A stretch of 64,000 bases of DNA from Bacteroides sp. (GTDB taxonomy: Bacteria; Bacteroidota; Bacteroidia; Bacteroidales; Bacteroidaceae), in contig JALCME010000015.1 of the NCBI GenBank assembly GCA_022648295.1, positions 1 to 64,000 on the forward strand. Direction: 5' to 3'. Shown one piece after another: positions 1-10,679 of the stretch. The translations under genes and the position numbers were made by a program. The notes under the pieces were generated by a model, which did not search any database, was not told the origin of the DNA, and saw only the letters and a program-made list of their open reading frames with translations. Position 1 is the first letter of the stretch, and each line of letters begins with the position of its first letter.

Positions 1-300
1 AGATTACAATATTGGTAGTAATCAAAATAAGAAATGAATAAAAAAACGATTTAAAAAGATAATAAATGTAACTAATTACAAAACTAAATAGTTAATTATT
101 AAGCAATGCAGAATACAAGAAGAGAATAATTACTAGCTTTCTCATAAATCTTAAATATATATACTGCCAACGCTACTTATAATACTAATTAAAGAAATGC
201 AAGTATAAAAAAGATTATTGAGAAGAGAGAAGCTGTAATTCATTGTTGCGTAAAAGACAGCACTCAAAATGCAACACTAATCCTATTTTAATTTCTATTT

Positions 301-3300
301 TTGAGGTATAACACGAGTATATACAACACTCTTAAGTTCTACCCTTATTCAATGAGAATCATTTTTTCCGTATTACAGTCAAGCTGCATGCAGATTGTAT
401 TAAGTTCCCAAAGTACTCAGCAAGCAAGGAAAATCACAGGTAAGGTAGTAGACACACATGGCGAACCTGTAATCGGAGCAAACGTATTAGTAAAAGGCAG
501 CAAAAGTAATGGTACAATTACTAACGCAAACGGAGAATTTACTCTTACTGTACCATCAAACGGCAAATTAAGCGTATCTTTTATAGGGTATAAAAGTACC
601 ACAGTAGATGTGGGACAACAACATACAGTGACAATTACACTGGAAGAAGATGCCAATATGTTGGGAGAAGTGGAGATTACAGCAGAATTTGGTATGAAAC
701 GTGTTGCCCGTTCTGTTGGATCCTCCGTACAAAATGTAAAAGCAGCAGACATCCTTGACTCTGGACGTGATAATTTTATATCGGCTTTACAGGGACGTGT
801 ATCGGGTATGAACGTCGTATCCAGTGGTGGAGCCCCGGGAGCTTCAACCACTGTTACCTTAAGAAGTATAACTTCTATTTCGGGAAATAACCAGCCCTTA
901 TATGTAGTGGATGGAATTCCAATGAATAACTCTACATTCGACCCCGCATCATTTGCCGATGCAGGATCTAATTTTTCCAGTCGCAACCTTGACTTTGCAT
1001 CACGCGGTAACGATTTCAACCCGGAAGATATTGAATCTATGACCGTATTAAAAGGTGCAGCAGCGGCTGCATTGTATGGTTCAGATGCTTCAAACGGAGC
1101 AATTATTATAACAACCAAAAAAGGAACGGCAGGCAAAGGGCGCGTCACTTATAGCAATACATTCCGCTGGGACAATGCCTATGGATATCCTGATATGCAA
1201 ACTAAATATGCGCAAGGAGCTTATGGTACGACGAACTACTACTACACAAGTCGTTACGGAGGTCTCTATCCGGAAGGTACAAAACTATACGACAATATTG
1301 ACGCCGTATTACAAACTGGATTTACCAGCAAGCATAACGTGTCGGTAGAAGCAGGAACAGACAAAGCTACAATTAGGGCAGCGGCATCTTTCCTGGAACA
1401 AACCGGAGTCATCAAAACAACCGATTATAGTCGTACTAACTTAACGCTCTCAGGCAAAGCTGATATTACAAAATGGCTGAAATTTGAAGCATCCATGCAA
1501 TACACATCAACGACTAACACTAAAGCACTACGGGGAACATCGGGACCACTTTACCTGGCAATGCGTTGGCCAATGGTAGACGACATGAGTAATTATCTCG
1601 ACGGTGATGGTTCTCATATGCGTATGCCTGACTATTATACAGACACAGACCTTTTAAATCCTCTATTCGGACTTCATAAAAATAAATACTATGATGAGTC
1701 AGATCGTATTATATCTAATGCCGCACTTACACTAACTCCGGTCAAACATACTTTCCTACGCGCACAAATAGGTTGGGACGTAGGTATGCAAACATTTGAA
1801 ACATCCAATCACCCCTATTATGCAGATAACAATGCAGGTTCTGGATTTTATAACCTGGCAAAATCTAATTTCTCCGACCCTACATTAAATATACTGGCAG
1901 GATACAATAATGACTTTTTCAATAAAAAGCTAACTTTCTCCGGTCAGATAGGTTATCACCAAATAGAGGACGGCATAACCAGATTGTCCACATACGGATC
2001 TAAATATGCCGTACCGGATTTCCAATCCATTAACAACTGTGATGCCACAACTATTAGCGCACAAAAACGTACCACAAAGCGTAGAGTACAAGCAATTTCC
2101 GCACAAGCTGAATTTGGTTACAACAATATGGCTTTTGTGACCTTAAGAGCACGCAACGACTGGTCTTCCACGCTTCCAAAAGACAATAATTCTTATTTTT
2201 ATCCGGCAGCAGAGTTAGCGTTTGTAGCAACAGAGCTACCTTTCCTGAAGGGGAACAAAGTTATTAACTACTTAAAGCTTCGCGGATCCATTGCACAAGT
2301 CGGTAAAGATGCCGGTCCCTTGGAAATAGACCCAGAACTTGAGCCAACCGGATTATACGGAGGGGGGTATAAATATGGATATACCGGTCCAAATAAAGAG
2401 CTGAAACCTGAAATGACAACATCATGGGAAGCTGGATTTGAGGGACGTTTTCTTAACGACCGCATCGTAACCGATTTTACTTATTTCCATACACATTGTG
2501 CAGACCAGATTGTAAAAGGATTCCGTTTGAGTTATGCAACAGGTTTTGTGCTTAATAATATGAACGTCGGTACATTCAATACATGGGGATGGGAAGCACA
2601 TATTGATGGAGACATCATTAATCAAAATGGCTTACGATGGAATGTAGGCCTGAACTTATCGCAAACAGACTCAAAAGTAGTATACCTTCCGAAAAACGTA
2701 ACAGAATACTATAATGCCTATACCTGGAATTCCGGTAATATCCGTAATGGTATCATGGTAGGGCATCCGGTAACCACTTTAACAGGACGTGCTTATAGTC
2801 GTAACGACAAAGGACAGATATTAATCAGTCCAACAACCGGACTTCCGATAGTAGATGAAACATGGAGTGTAATTGGTAATCGCGAACCAAAACTAAGATA
2901 TGGCATTACTACCGCATTAACATGGAAAGGTGTTCGTCTTTCCGCCATGTTCTCCGGCCGATATAAAGCTACAGTTGTAAACGGAACCAAACGTTCCATG
3001 ATGTCAACAGGTACAAGTTGGGAATCAGTAAAATTACGTGAAGGTGGACCTGTTGTCTTCACCGGAGTATTGAAAGACGGAAACGAAAATAGTGATAATC
3101 CAACTAAAAATACAATCGCAGTAGACTACAAGACTTATGGCAGTTCCATCTATGCAGGTGGAGACGAAGACTGGCTTGAAAAGGATGTAAATTACCTCCG
3201 TTTACAAGAATTACGTCTCTCTTATACCGTTCCCAGAAAATTCTTAAAACAATCTTTTAACGGATTAATCAGCAATGCCAATATCTATGTTTGTGGCAAC

Positions 3301-3453
3301 GACTTGTGTACATGGACCAATTATTCGGGTATTGATGCTGTAGGAAACACCGTATCAGCAGCAGCTGGTGGTACAGGAGGCGAAGGCTATGACGTATGGT
3401 CATTGCCAAATCCACGTAGCATTTCATTCGGTATCAGCCTTACGTTCAATTAA
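301..3453 (+). CDS. SusC/RagA-like TonB-dependent outer membrane transporter (no STN domain seen)
   Basis: Carboxypeptidase-D-like domain (ITGKVVDTHGEPVIGANVLVKG), plug motif (PLYVVDGIPMNN, DIESMTVLKGAAAAALYGSDASNGAIIITTKKG), C-terminal beta-barrel ending in ISFGISLTFN. The start is uncertain: TTG at 301 or ATG at 352. Confidence 0.93.
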   Translation: MRYNTSIYNTLKFYPYSMRIIFSVLQSSCMQIVLSSQSTQQARKITGKVVDTHGEPVIGANVLVKGSKSNGTITNANGEFTLTVPSNGKLSVSFIGYKSTTVDVGQQHTVTITLEEDANMLGEVEITAEFGMKRVARSVGSSVQNVKAADILDSGRDNFISALQGRVSGMNVVSSGGAPGASTTVTLRSITSISGNNQPLYVVDGIPMNNSTFDPASFADAGSNFSSRNLDFASRGNDFNPEDIESMTVLKGAAAAALYGSDASNGAIIITTKKGTAGKGRVTYSNTFRWDNAYGYPDMQTKYAQGAYGTTNYYYTSRYGGLYPEGTKLYDNIDAVLQTGFTSKHNVSVEAGTDKATIRAAASFLEQTGVIKTTDYSRTNLTLSGKADITKWLKFEASMQYTSTTNTKALRGTSGPLYLAMRWPMVDDMSNYLDGDGSHMRMPDYYTDTDLLNPLFGLHKNKYYDESDRIISNAALTLTPVKHTFLRAQIGWDVGMQTFETSNHPYYADNNAGSGFYNLAKSNFSDPTLNILAGYNNDFFNKKLTFSGQIGYHQIEDGITRLSTYGSKYAVPDFQSINNCDATTISAQKRTTKRRVQAISAQAEFGYNNMAFVTLRARNDWSSTLPKDNNSYFYPAAELAFVATELPFLKGNKVINYLKLRGSIAQVGKDAGPLEIDPELEPTGLYGGGYKYGYTGPNKELKPEMTTSWEAGFEGRFLNDRIVTDFTYFHTHCADQIVKGFRLSYATGFVLNNMNVGTFNTWGWEAHIDGDIINQNGLRWNVGLNLSQTDSKVVYLPKNVTEYYNAYTWNSGNIRNGIMVGHPVTTLTGRAYSRNDKGQILISPTTGLPIVDETWSVIGNREPKLRYGITTALTWKGVRLSAMFSGRYKATVVNGTKRSMMSTGTSWESVKLREGGPVVFTGVLKDGNENSDNPTKNTIAVDYKTYGSSIYAGGDEDWLEKDVNYLRLQELRLSYTVPRKFLKQSFNGLISNANIYVCGNDLCTWTNYSGIDAVGNTVSAAAGGTGGEGYDVWSLPNPRSISFGISLTFN

Positions 3454-3486
3454 AGCATTTGAATATAAAAACTAAAAAGATAGATT

Positions 3487-5364
3487 ATGAAGAAATTTTC
3501 AATCATAGCCATACTGGCAACTTTATTATCGTTCAACACTAGTTGTGACGATTATCTGGATGTCAACGAAAATGTGGATGCTCCAGACTACATAGAGGGA
3601 TACCTATATCTATCCGGCATTATCCAGCAATATCAAAGTTTATACTACGATATTCGGGCTACCGGACCATTGACCCAAATGATAGGAACAAGTTCTTATA
3701 CCACATTTGCTACTCACTACTATAGTACCGGATCTGATGCGGGAGGTGAAATATGGAGAATGGTTTACTGGACTCAAGGTATGAATCTGGAAAACATGAT
3801 TAACCAATCCGTCAAAGCAGAAGAATGGACATTGGCCGGCATTGGACTTGCCATTAAAGCATATAGCTGGGACCAATTAACCAAGTATCATGGTGAACTA
3901 CCAATGAAAGAGGCATTTGTAGAAGGACTATTATCACACGATTATGATTATCAAGATGCCATTTACGATCAGATTAGAGAGTGGGCGCATACGGCAATAG
4001 AATATCTCCAAAAAGATGATGTGCACAACTACGGAGCGAAAATCAGCGGTAATGACTGGATTTATAAAGGAGATAAAGAGAAATGGATTAAATTTGCTTA
4101 CTCTGTAATTGTGCGCAATCTGGCTTCACTTTCCAATAAAACCGATTTCGTCAGCAAATATGCACCAGAATTAGTGGAATGTGCAGGAAAAGCATTCCAA
4201 ACAAGTGATGATGATGCAACAGTTACCGTAGAAGGTAAGGGAGAAAGTTCAGCTGAATCAGCCTATAACAATTTCTGGGGAACTTACAGGGGGAATCTAT
4301 CCCGCTCATACTTCCAACACGAATATGCCGTACAGGTAATGACGGGTAGTGTGCCTAAATATGATGAAACCACCGGAGAAAAGTATCGGGTAGAGAATAA
4401 TGATTACTATCCTTATGAATTAGCTGATGAACAGATTATCTGTGATACATTGAAAGACGTAGCCGGACACTATGACCCACGTATGGCTGTCAAACTAGGA
4501 ACAACCGACGACCCAACTTATGACAATATAGATAATGCAGACAGTGTAAAGGCATACCATTATTATGGTGGATCCTTTACCAGCACCAGTGGACCTATCG
4601 GTACAGCGCCTTCATTTTACGGCCGCAATGCTTCATCACAATATAAAGGTGACATCAATGACGGCAAAGGACGCTGGATTTATCGCGATGATGCACCATA
4701 CATTTTAATGACCTGTGCTGAAATAAAGTTCTGTCTGGCAGAGGCTTACTTCAAAATGGGAGATAAAGACGGTGCACTACAAGCATTTAAAGACGGAGTT
4801 AAGGCAGATATTGATTTTACGGGAACATACATTTATCCGGGCACGAAAGGACAGGCAGCCGGAGGTGATAAAATCAGCAAGGAAGTTTTCACTCAATTGG
4901 CTACGGAATATGAAGCGGGCCCATATGTAGGTGGCTTAACCAAAGACCAGTTAACCTTATCGCATATTATGATGCAGAAGTGGATAGCCCTGTATCCATG
5001 GGGAGCACAAGAAGCGTGGGTTGATATGCGTAAATATCATTATGACATCCAATACACAGGTGATTATCCTACATTGAATAATGGATGGTCAGAAACAATG
5101 ATTGACCAGAAATGGGATACAGACCCCACTAAAGTTTATAAAGGATTATATCTGGCTCCTGCTCAAGTACAAAGCAGAAAAGGTTCATACAACACACGTA
5201 ACCATGGCTCTCCATGTTATCGCGTACGTCCACGTTACAATTCTGAATACATGTGGAATGTACCTTCGCTTGAATCTCTTAAACCGATTAGTGGTACTGC
5301 AGAGAACTACCAATGCTCCATCCCGTGGTTTGCATATCCGGGAGACATTCCAACCAGTTTATAA
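3487..5364 (+). CDS. SusD/RagB-family starch-binding-like outer membrane lipoprotein
   Basis: Lipoprotein signal (LLSFNTSCDDYLDVNEN), directly downstream of susC-like gene, SusD-like features (ILMTCAEIKFCLAEAYFKMGD; W..QKWIALYPWGAQEAWVDMRKY). Confidence 0.92.
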   Translation: MKKFSIIAILATLLSFNTSCDDYLDVNENVDAPDYIEGYLYLSGIIQQYQSLYYDIRATGPLTQMIGTSSYTTFATHYYSTGSDAGGEIWRMVYWTQGMNLENMINQSVKAEEWTLAGIGLAIKAYSWDQLTKYHGELPMKEAFVEGLLSHDYDYQDAIYDQIREWAHTAIEYLQKDDVHNYGAKISGNDWIYKGDKEKWIKFAYSVIVRNLASLSNKTDFVSKYAPELVECAGKAFQTSDDDATVTVEGKGESSAESAYNNFWGTYRGNLSRSYFQHEYAVQVMTGSVPKYDETTGEKYRVENNDYYPYELADEQIICDTLKDVAGHYDPRMAVKLGTTDDPTYDNIDNADSVKAYHYYGGSFTSTSGPIGTAPSFYGRNASSQYKGDINDGKGRWIYRDDAPYILMTCAEIKFCLAEAYFKMGDKDGALQAFKDGVKADIDFTGTYIYPGTKGQAAGGDKISKEVFTQLATEYEAGPYVGGLTKDQLTLSHIMMQKWIALYPWGAQEAWVDMRKYHYDIQYTGDYPTLNNGWSETMIDQKWDTDPTKVYKGLYLAPAQVQSRKGSYNTRNHGSPCYRVRPRYNSEYMWNVPSLESLKPISGTAENYQCSIPWFAYPGDIPTSL

Positions 5365-5403
5365 ATGTACTGCTCTGAATTAGAATTCTAAAAAAATACA
5401 ATT

Positions 5404-6258
5404 ATGAAAATTACGAAATATATCAGTTTATTATTAATAGCACTCTCTGTAGTTTCATGTGACAAACATGAAATAGAGTATATGAGTACTCCGGTAGACG
5501 ATAGTATGGCGCAAATTCAGCTACACTATTTTGTACCTCTAACGGCTGTAGCCACTAATAACATCTATAAAGTAGACATCAATGATCAGTCGTATGTAAA
5601 CAATGGAGCGGCTGTAGTATCTACATATAATGCTGTTCCAGCTGGTAGTGTGGGCCGATTTTATACGGTACAATCAGGAACAGCCCATATTAAGTTATAT
5701 AAAGGCAGTGACTTGGAACTTGTTTATGATAAAGATGTTACTTTAACAGCAGGAAAAAAACAGAATGTCTTCGTGTATGACTTCAATAAGGAACCTATCG
5801 TCTTTGATAATGAATTTCCTTACGACACCAATGTTACAATGAATACAGACAGCGTTTGCTGGGTTAAGTTTTATGACTTTATGTACGAACAAGAGGGAGA
5901 ATATTGCGCTTTGAAACTACAATATCAATATCAGTATACAAAAGCGGATGGTACCAAAAGCGAATGGACGAATGTGGGCTCACCTATCGGTTTTGGAGAA
6001 ACAACCGGCTGGCAACCTATCCGTGTAATTAAAAGCGTATTCAACTCCAGTGGTTATGCACGTATTGATTACAAAATTAAAGTACAAGATGAAAATGGAG
6101 AATACACGCAGGACTTACAATTATGGAATTCCAGAGGAAACTATGTATCGTATTCCGATTATTGGAATGGATACATTGGCCGACGCTATCATCACATCCT
6201 AAAAGGAATGCGATCGGCAAAACCAATTGCATCGGTAAGTCAATTTACTGCACTCTAA
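5404..6258 (+). CDS. Surface/outer-membrane lipoprotein accompanying SusCD (SusE-position protein, function unknown)
   Basis: Lipobox (LSVVSCDKHE), third gene of an apparent susCD operon. Confidence 0.7.
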   Translation: MKITKYISLLLIALSVVSCDKHEIEYMSTPVDDSMAQIQLHYFVPLTAVATNNIYKVDINDQSYVNNGAAVVSTYNAVPAGSVGRFYTVQSGTAHIKLYKGSDLELVYDKDVTLTAGKKQNVFVYDFNKEPIVFDNEFPYDTNVTMNTDSVCWVKFYDFMYEQEGEYCALKLQYQYQYTKADGTKSEWTNVGSPIGFGETTGWQPIRVIKSVFNSSGYARIDYKIKVQDENGEYTQDLQLWNSRGNYVSYSDYWNGYIGRRYHHILKGMRSAKPIASVSQFTAL

Positions 6259-6298
6259 TAAATGAAGTTAGACTAACTTCATTCATAGATGGATGATT

Positions 6299-6334
6299 AA
6301 AACAGCCGGATCGTGAGATTCGACTGTTTTTATT
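6299..6334. terminator. Probable bidirectional terminator between convergent genes
   Basis: AAACAGcCGgATC...GATtCgaCTGTTTTTA hairpin between convergent stops at 6258 and 6330. Confidence 0.6.
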
Positions 6335-7532
6335 TCCCAATAGGTTGGATATTTCGTCTTACCTCTTTTGATATTTCAAGAAACATATAGTTTAGCTTCC
6401 CTGAATGAATGCCCTTTTCATTCTGATTATACTTATTATTAGCATATTCTTTAGACTTCTCAAAAGTTATGCGTGACATTTGGTTTTGAGATTTACCAAC
6501 CATCGTAGAGTCAAGCTTTTCATCAGGGAAGAAATCATCCAAGTCAACATCACCGATCATTGTTGTTTCAAGAAAATTCATCTTCTTATGAACTTTGTCG
6601 ATATAATACCCCACAAACATATGACCGGGAGTCCGTACCAATATTGGCTCGATATTAATGGCACGTAATAAAGAAGCAAAGAGCACACTGCCGTCCACAC
6701 AATTAATCTGGGAAGATTCCAGCGCATCATCAAATGTGCGAACGCGTTGCGAATAGACAACATTGCTGGATAAGCTTGTGTTTGAGACAGAACTGTAACG
6801 GAATTTACGCTTTTGCAACACATTCCATAATGCATATACCTGCTTATCTACAATATCCGGTTTCCCTGACTGGTATCCCAAAAATCTATTCACAATACGG
6901 GTGTTAAGAGCTTCACGCAAGAGTTTATCAATCATAGGATTGTCTTCATTGACGTATGCCGCAAAAAAGATACCGGTATCGTGAAAAGTTGTCCCGGTAG
7001 TAACATACCCCAACAGGCATTCATTAATACTACGGACGGAAAAAGTCCTGACTCTCTGCCCCAGATCTTTACCATTTAATTCCGTATTCACTGCAACGCT
7101 GATTGGTTCAGCCTGACTATTGTTCTTCAGAGCTTCATAATTCCAGATAATATCAGGATAAATAGTGTACTCCGTCCGTGGTTTTACTAATACAAACTCC
7201 GATACCGAGCGTGAGAAAAAAGGAGTTTCACCAACTTCTATACGCACCCGGCTATAGGCTTTTCCCGAACGCATCTTAATAGCAATACACGATTTCGGAT
7301 TACCTAAATAGAGTGAATCAACCGGCACTATAACTTGTGCATCCGTAGTAGCGACAGACAAAATACAAGAAGGGAAAATATTACCACCCAATTCATCAGT
7401 AATCTCAAAATCAGTCCGAAAGGGAACGATATTAAACCAAAAAGAGCATATAATTATAATTAAAGTAACAGCAAAAATTACAGCTATGCGCCAACGAGAT
7501 GATTTAGTATCTACATTCATAAAATACCCCAT
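6330..7532 (-). CDS. Membrane-anchored transglutaminase-like superfamily protein
   Basis: N-terminal TM segment; Cys/His motif context (SQINCVDGSVLFASLLRAINIEPILVRTPGHMFVGYYID). Confidence 0.6.
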   Translation of the reverse strand: MGYFMNVDTKSSRWRIAVIFAVTLIIIICSFWFNIVPFRTDFEITDELGGNIFPSCILSVATTDAQVIVPVDSLYLGNPKSCIAIKMRSGKAYSRVRIEVGETPFFSRSVSEFVLVKPRTEYTIYPDIIWNYEALKNNSQAEPISVAVNTELNGKDLGQRVRTFSVRSINECLLGYVTTGTTFHDTGIFFAAYVNEDNPMIDKLLREALNTRIVNRFLGYQSGKPDIVDKQVYALWNVLQKRKFRYSSVSNTSLSSNVVYSQRVRTFDDALESSQINCVDGSVLFASLLRAINIEPILVRTPGHMFVGYYIDKVHKKMNFLETTMIGDVDLDDFFPDEKLDSTMVGKSQNQMSRITFEKSKEYANNKYNQNEKGIHSGKLNYMFLEISKEVRRNIQPIGK

Positions 7533-7688
7533 ATTACTTTCCCCCTCTTTTAATTAACCCCGACAAAGATAATGCTTTTATCACCAACAAGAACAAGAAA
7601 TCAAACAAACGAATCTATCAGCCACTAATCTTTATTTTAATATAAATGTAACATGTGTTTCACTTTCTCGTAACAAATATATCTCACT

Positions 7689-7721
7689 TTTGCAAAAGAA
7701 AAGAAATAAAGTTTAACTTTG
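7689..7721 (+). promoter_or_regulatory. Bacteroides sigma-ABfr-type promoter for the two-component operon
   Basis: TTTG (7689-7692), 21-bp spacer, TAACTTTG (7714-7721), matching TTTG-N19..21-TAnnTTTG. Confidence 0.6.
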
Positions 7722-7764
7722 TGTGTAATAAGAGAACTTATTTTAATCATTCTATATTTAATAA

Positions 7765-8460
7765 ATGATGATGAAAAATTACCGTATTTTAGTTGTAGAT
7801 GATGAAGAGGATCTCTGTGAGATTCTAAAATTCAATCTCGAAAATGAGGGTTATGAAGTGGAAACTGCAAATTCAGCAGAAGAAGCACTGAAAATGGACT
7901 TAAATGGCTATGATTTACTCCTACTGGATGTCATGATGGGCGAAGTTTCCGGTTTCAAAATGGCAAGCCTGCTCAAAAAAGATAAGAAAACAGCCAATAT
8001 TCCTATTATATTTATCACCGCTAAGGACACGGAAAACGATACTGTAACCGGCTTTAACCTCGGCGCAGACGATTATATATCCAAACCGTTTTCATTAAGG
8101 GAAGTCATAGCCCGTGTTAAGGCTGTACTACGACGCACACAACAAGACGAAGCAGAACGGGCTCCCGAACAGATTGTATATAAAACCTTAGTAGTAGACA
8201 TTGTTAAAAAGAAAGTAAATATAGACGGAGAAGAGACCCCACTTACTAAAAAGGAATTTGAGATTCTGTTCTTATTGGTTCAAAATAAAGGGCGGGTATT
8301 TTCAAGAGAAGATATCTTGGACCGGATATGGAGTGACGAGGTTTATGTACTCGATCGTACCATAGATGTCAATATTACACGTCTCCGCAAAAAAATAGGA
8401 ATATATGGTAAATGTATTGTAACCCGCTTAGGATATGGATACTGTTTCGAAGCTAAATAA
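7765..8460 (+). CDS. OmpR/PhoB-family response regulator
   Basis: Receiver domain (ILVVDDEEDL...LLLLDVMMGE...PIIFITAKD...GADDYISKPF) and winged-helix C-terminus (LTKKEFEILFLLVQNKGRVFSREDILDRIW). Confidence 0.95.
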   Translation: MMMKNYRILVVDDEEDLCEILKFNLENEGYEVETANSAEEALKMDLNGYDLLLLDVMMGEVSGFKMASLLKKDKKTANIPIIFITAKDTENDTVTGFNLGADDYISKPFSLREVIARVKAVLRRTQQDEAERAPEQIVYKTLVVDIVKKKVNIDGEETPLTKKEFEILFLLVQNKGRVFSREDILDRIWSDEVYVLDRTIDVNITRLRKKIGIYGKCIVTRLGYGYCFEAK

Positions 8461-10237
8461 AAACCCGCATTTCCTGTCGTTCAGCCGAAAACTATTCCTG
8501 TCCATCATTGCCATATATTTGGCTTTTGCAGGATGCTTCTTAGCTTATCAGTACCAACGCGAAAAAGAATACAAGATCGATTCGATGGACTTGCAACTGC
8601 AAGGTTACAACAAAGAGTTGTATCAAATGCTGCACAATCTCCCTGATAGTATTCATTGGACACAAGCAATAAATGAATATATAAAAAGAAGTACAATAAA
8701 AGATTTACGGGTCACTATCATAAATCCACAAGGGAATGTTCTTTATGACAGCTACGAAAATCATAAACTAGCCAACCATATCGGTCGGCCGGAAGTGCAA
8801 ATGGCTATAAAGGAAGGCAAAGGGTATGATGTCCGTCGTACGTCCGAAACAACGGGAATAACCTATTTTTATTCTGCAACGTCATATAAGGAATACTTCA
8901 TTCGTTCCGCCCTTCCCTACAGTGTTAGCTTAACCAAACACCTTAAAGCAGATCAACACTATCTGTGGTTTACCGGGGTAATTTCCTTATTACTCATCTT
9001 CATATTCTATAAATATACCTCCAAGTTGGGAGAAACAATCAGCCAACTACGCGAATTTGCAAAACGTGCAGACAAGAACGAACCGGTAGAGATGGAATCT
9101 TTATCCTCCTTCCCTCACAATGAATTAGGAGAGATATCCCAGCACATCATTCAGATATATAAAAGGCTTCGGGAAACCAAAGAAGCCTTATATATTGAAC
9201 GTGAAAAATTAATCACCCACTTACAAACATCACGGGAAGGACTGGGTGTATTCAATAAAGATAAAAAAGAAATTCTGGTAAATAACCTCTTTATCCAATA
9301 CAGTAACCTCATATCAGATACCAATCTGCAAATAACAGAAGAAATTTTCCAGATCTCTGATTTTCAGAAGATCACAGACTTTATAAATAAAGTACAATCC
9401 CGCACCGCGACGAGAAACTACGAAGAAAAAAGGATGTCGATCAACATTGAAAAGAATGGGCGGATATTCTTTATAGAATGTATCATATTTCAGGATTTAA
9501 GCTTTGAAATATCTATTAATAACATCACTCAGGAAGAAGAACAAGTACGACTCAAACGGCAGCTGACTCAAAACATTGCGCATGAATTGAAAACTCCGGT
9601 AAGCAGCATACAAGGTTATCTTGAAACAATAGTAAGCAATGAAAATCTTCCTGAAGACAAGATGAAAACATTTCTGGAACGTTGCTATGCACAAAGTAAC
9701 AGATTAAGCCGGCTGCTTCGGGATATTTCTGTATTGACCCGCATGGATGAAGCTTCCAACATGATGGAAATGGAAAAAGTTGACATAACCTACATCGTCA
9801 CAAATATCATTAAAGAAGTATCACTGGAATTGGAAGAAAGACACATCACTGTGATGAATTCATTAAAATCACAAATCGTATTAAAAGGAAATTACTCCCT
9901 GCTATACTCTATCTTCCGTAATTTAATGGATAATGCCATAGCTTACGCAGGAACTGATATACAAATTCACATCTGCTGTTTCCGGGAGGATGAGAATTTC
10001 TATTACTTCAGCTTCTCCGATACAGGAGTAGGTGTAGCCCCGGAACATCTGAACCGATTGTTTGAACGCTTTTATAGAGTAGACAAAGGGAGATCCCGAA
10101 AGTTAGGTGGTACGGGACTAGGTTTAGCAATCGTCAAAAATGCCGTAATCATACACGGAGGAAGTATTTCCGCTAAAAATAATCCAAGCGGAGGATTGGA
10201 ATTTTTATTCACCCTTGCGAAAGAAAAAGGTAACTAA
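8435..10237 (+). CDS. PhoR-like sensor histidine kinase
   Basis: Two TM segments, H-box (NIAHELKTPVSSIQGYLET), N/G boxes (NLMDNAIAYA; DTGVGVAPEHL; GGTGLGLAIVKNAV). Overlaps the response regulator by 26 bp. Confidence 0.95.
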   Translation: MDTVSKLNKNPHFLSFSRKLFLSIIAIYLAFAGCFLAYQYQREKEYKIDSMDLQLQGYNKELYQMLHNLPDSIHWTQAINEYIKRSTIKDLRVTIINPQGNVLYDSYENHKLANHIGRPEVQMAIKEGKGYDVRRTSETTGITYFYSATSYKEYFIRSALPYSVSLTKHLKADQHYLWFTGVISLLLIFIFYKYTSKLGETISQLREFAKRADKNEPVEMESLSSFPHNELGEISQHIIQIYKRLRETKEALYIEREKLITHLQTSREGLGVFNKDKKEILVNNLFIQYSNLISDTNLQITEEIFQISDFQKITDFINKVQSRTATRNYEEKRMSINIEKNGRIFFIECIIFQDLSFEISINNITQEEEQVRLKRQLTQNIAHELKTPVSSIQGYLETIVSNENLPEDKMKTFLERCYAQSNRLSRLLRDISVLTRMDEASNMMEMEKVDITYIVTNIIKEVSLELEERHITVMNSLKSQIVLKGNYSLLYSIFRNLMDNAIAYAGTDIQIHICCFREDENFYYFSFSDTGVGVAPEHLNRLFERFYRVDKGRSRKLGGTGLGLAIVKNAVIIHGGSISAKNNPSGGLEFLFTLAKEKGN

Positions 10238-10302
10238 CTTTGCTACAGTTACAAGAGTAAAAAGAGCATTATATGTACTCCAAATATATTTTAATCACGG
10301 CA

Positions 10303-10332
10303 TTGTATTTCCCATGATCTTTTCTATCTTTG
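10303..10332 (+). promoter_or_regulatory. Promoter upstream of cobalamin riboswitch
   Basis: (A)TTG, 19-bp spacer, TATCTTTG (10325-10332). Confidence 0.6.
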
Positions 10333-10339
10333 CAGAGCA

Positions 10340-10512
10340 TAGGTTTACCGTTTCTCTTCAGAAACGGTAATTAAAAGGGAATTAGGTGAGAATCCTAAAC
10401 AGTCCCGCTGCTGTAAGTTCCATACGTAAGTTAACAAACAATACTAACAGCCACTGGAAAAATTTCTGGGAAGGCATTTGTTAACAGGAATAAGTCAGAA
10501 GACCTGCCGGTG
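10340..10512 (+). ncRNA. Cobalamin (B12) riboswitch
   Basis: Conserved core elements in order: AGGTTTACCG ... AAAAGGGAATTAGGTGAGAATCCTAAACAGTCCCGCTGCTGTAA ... AGCCACTG ... GGGAAGGC ... AAGTCAGAAGACCTGCC. Confidence 0.93.
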
Positions 10513-10642
10513 CATTGTTTTACCATTGCTTTCGCGGAAAAAGCGGTGAGTCTAATGAAACGGGACAAATCGTCCTCATCATTTCATTCATCATTCTGTT
10601 TCAAGAAAGTAAAGAATAAACTCTGCCAAGTTTATTTAAATG

Positions 10643-10679
10643 AATGTCCGGTCGATGAGATTTCGCCCGGACATTTTCA
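10643..10679 (+). terminator. Possible terminator downstream of the riboswitch
   Basis: AATGTCCGG (10643-10651) / CCGGACATT (10667-10675) hairpin followed by TTCAT; weak T-tract. Confidence 0.4.

Noticed and set aside
417-1148. 243-aa minus-strand ORF opposite the susC-like gene
   Set aside because: Antisense shadow of the conserved carboxypeptidase-D/plug region; no recognisable domain.
5102-5383. 93-aa plus-strand ORF overlapping the susD 3' end
   Set aside because: Out-of-frame overlap with a clear SusD coding region.
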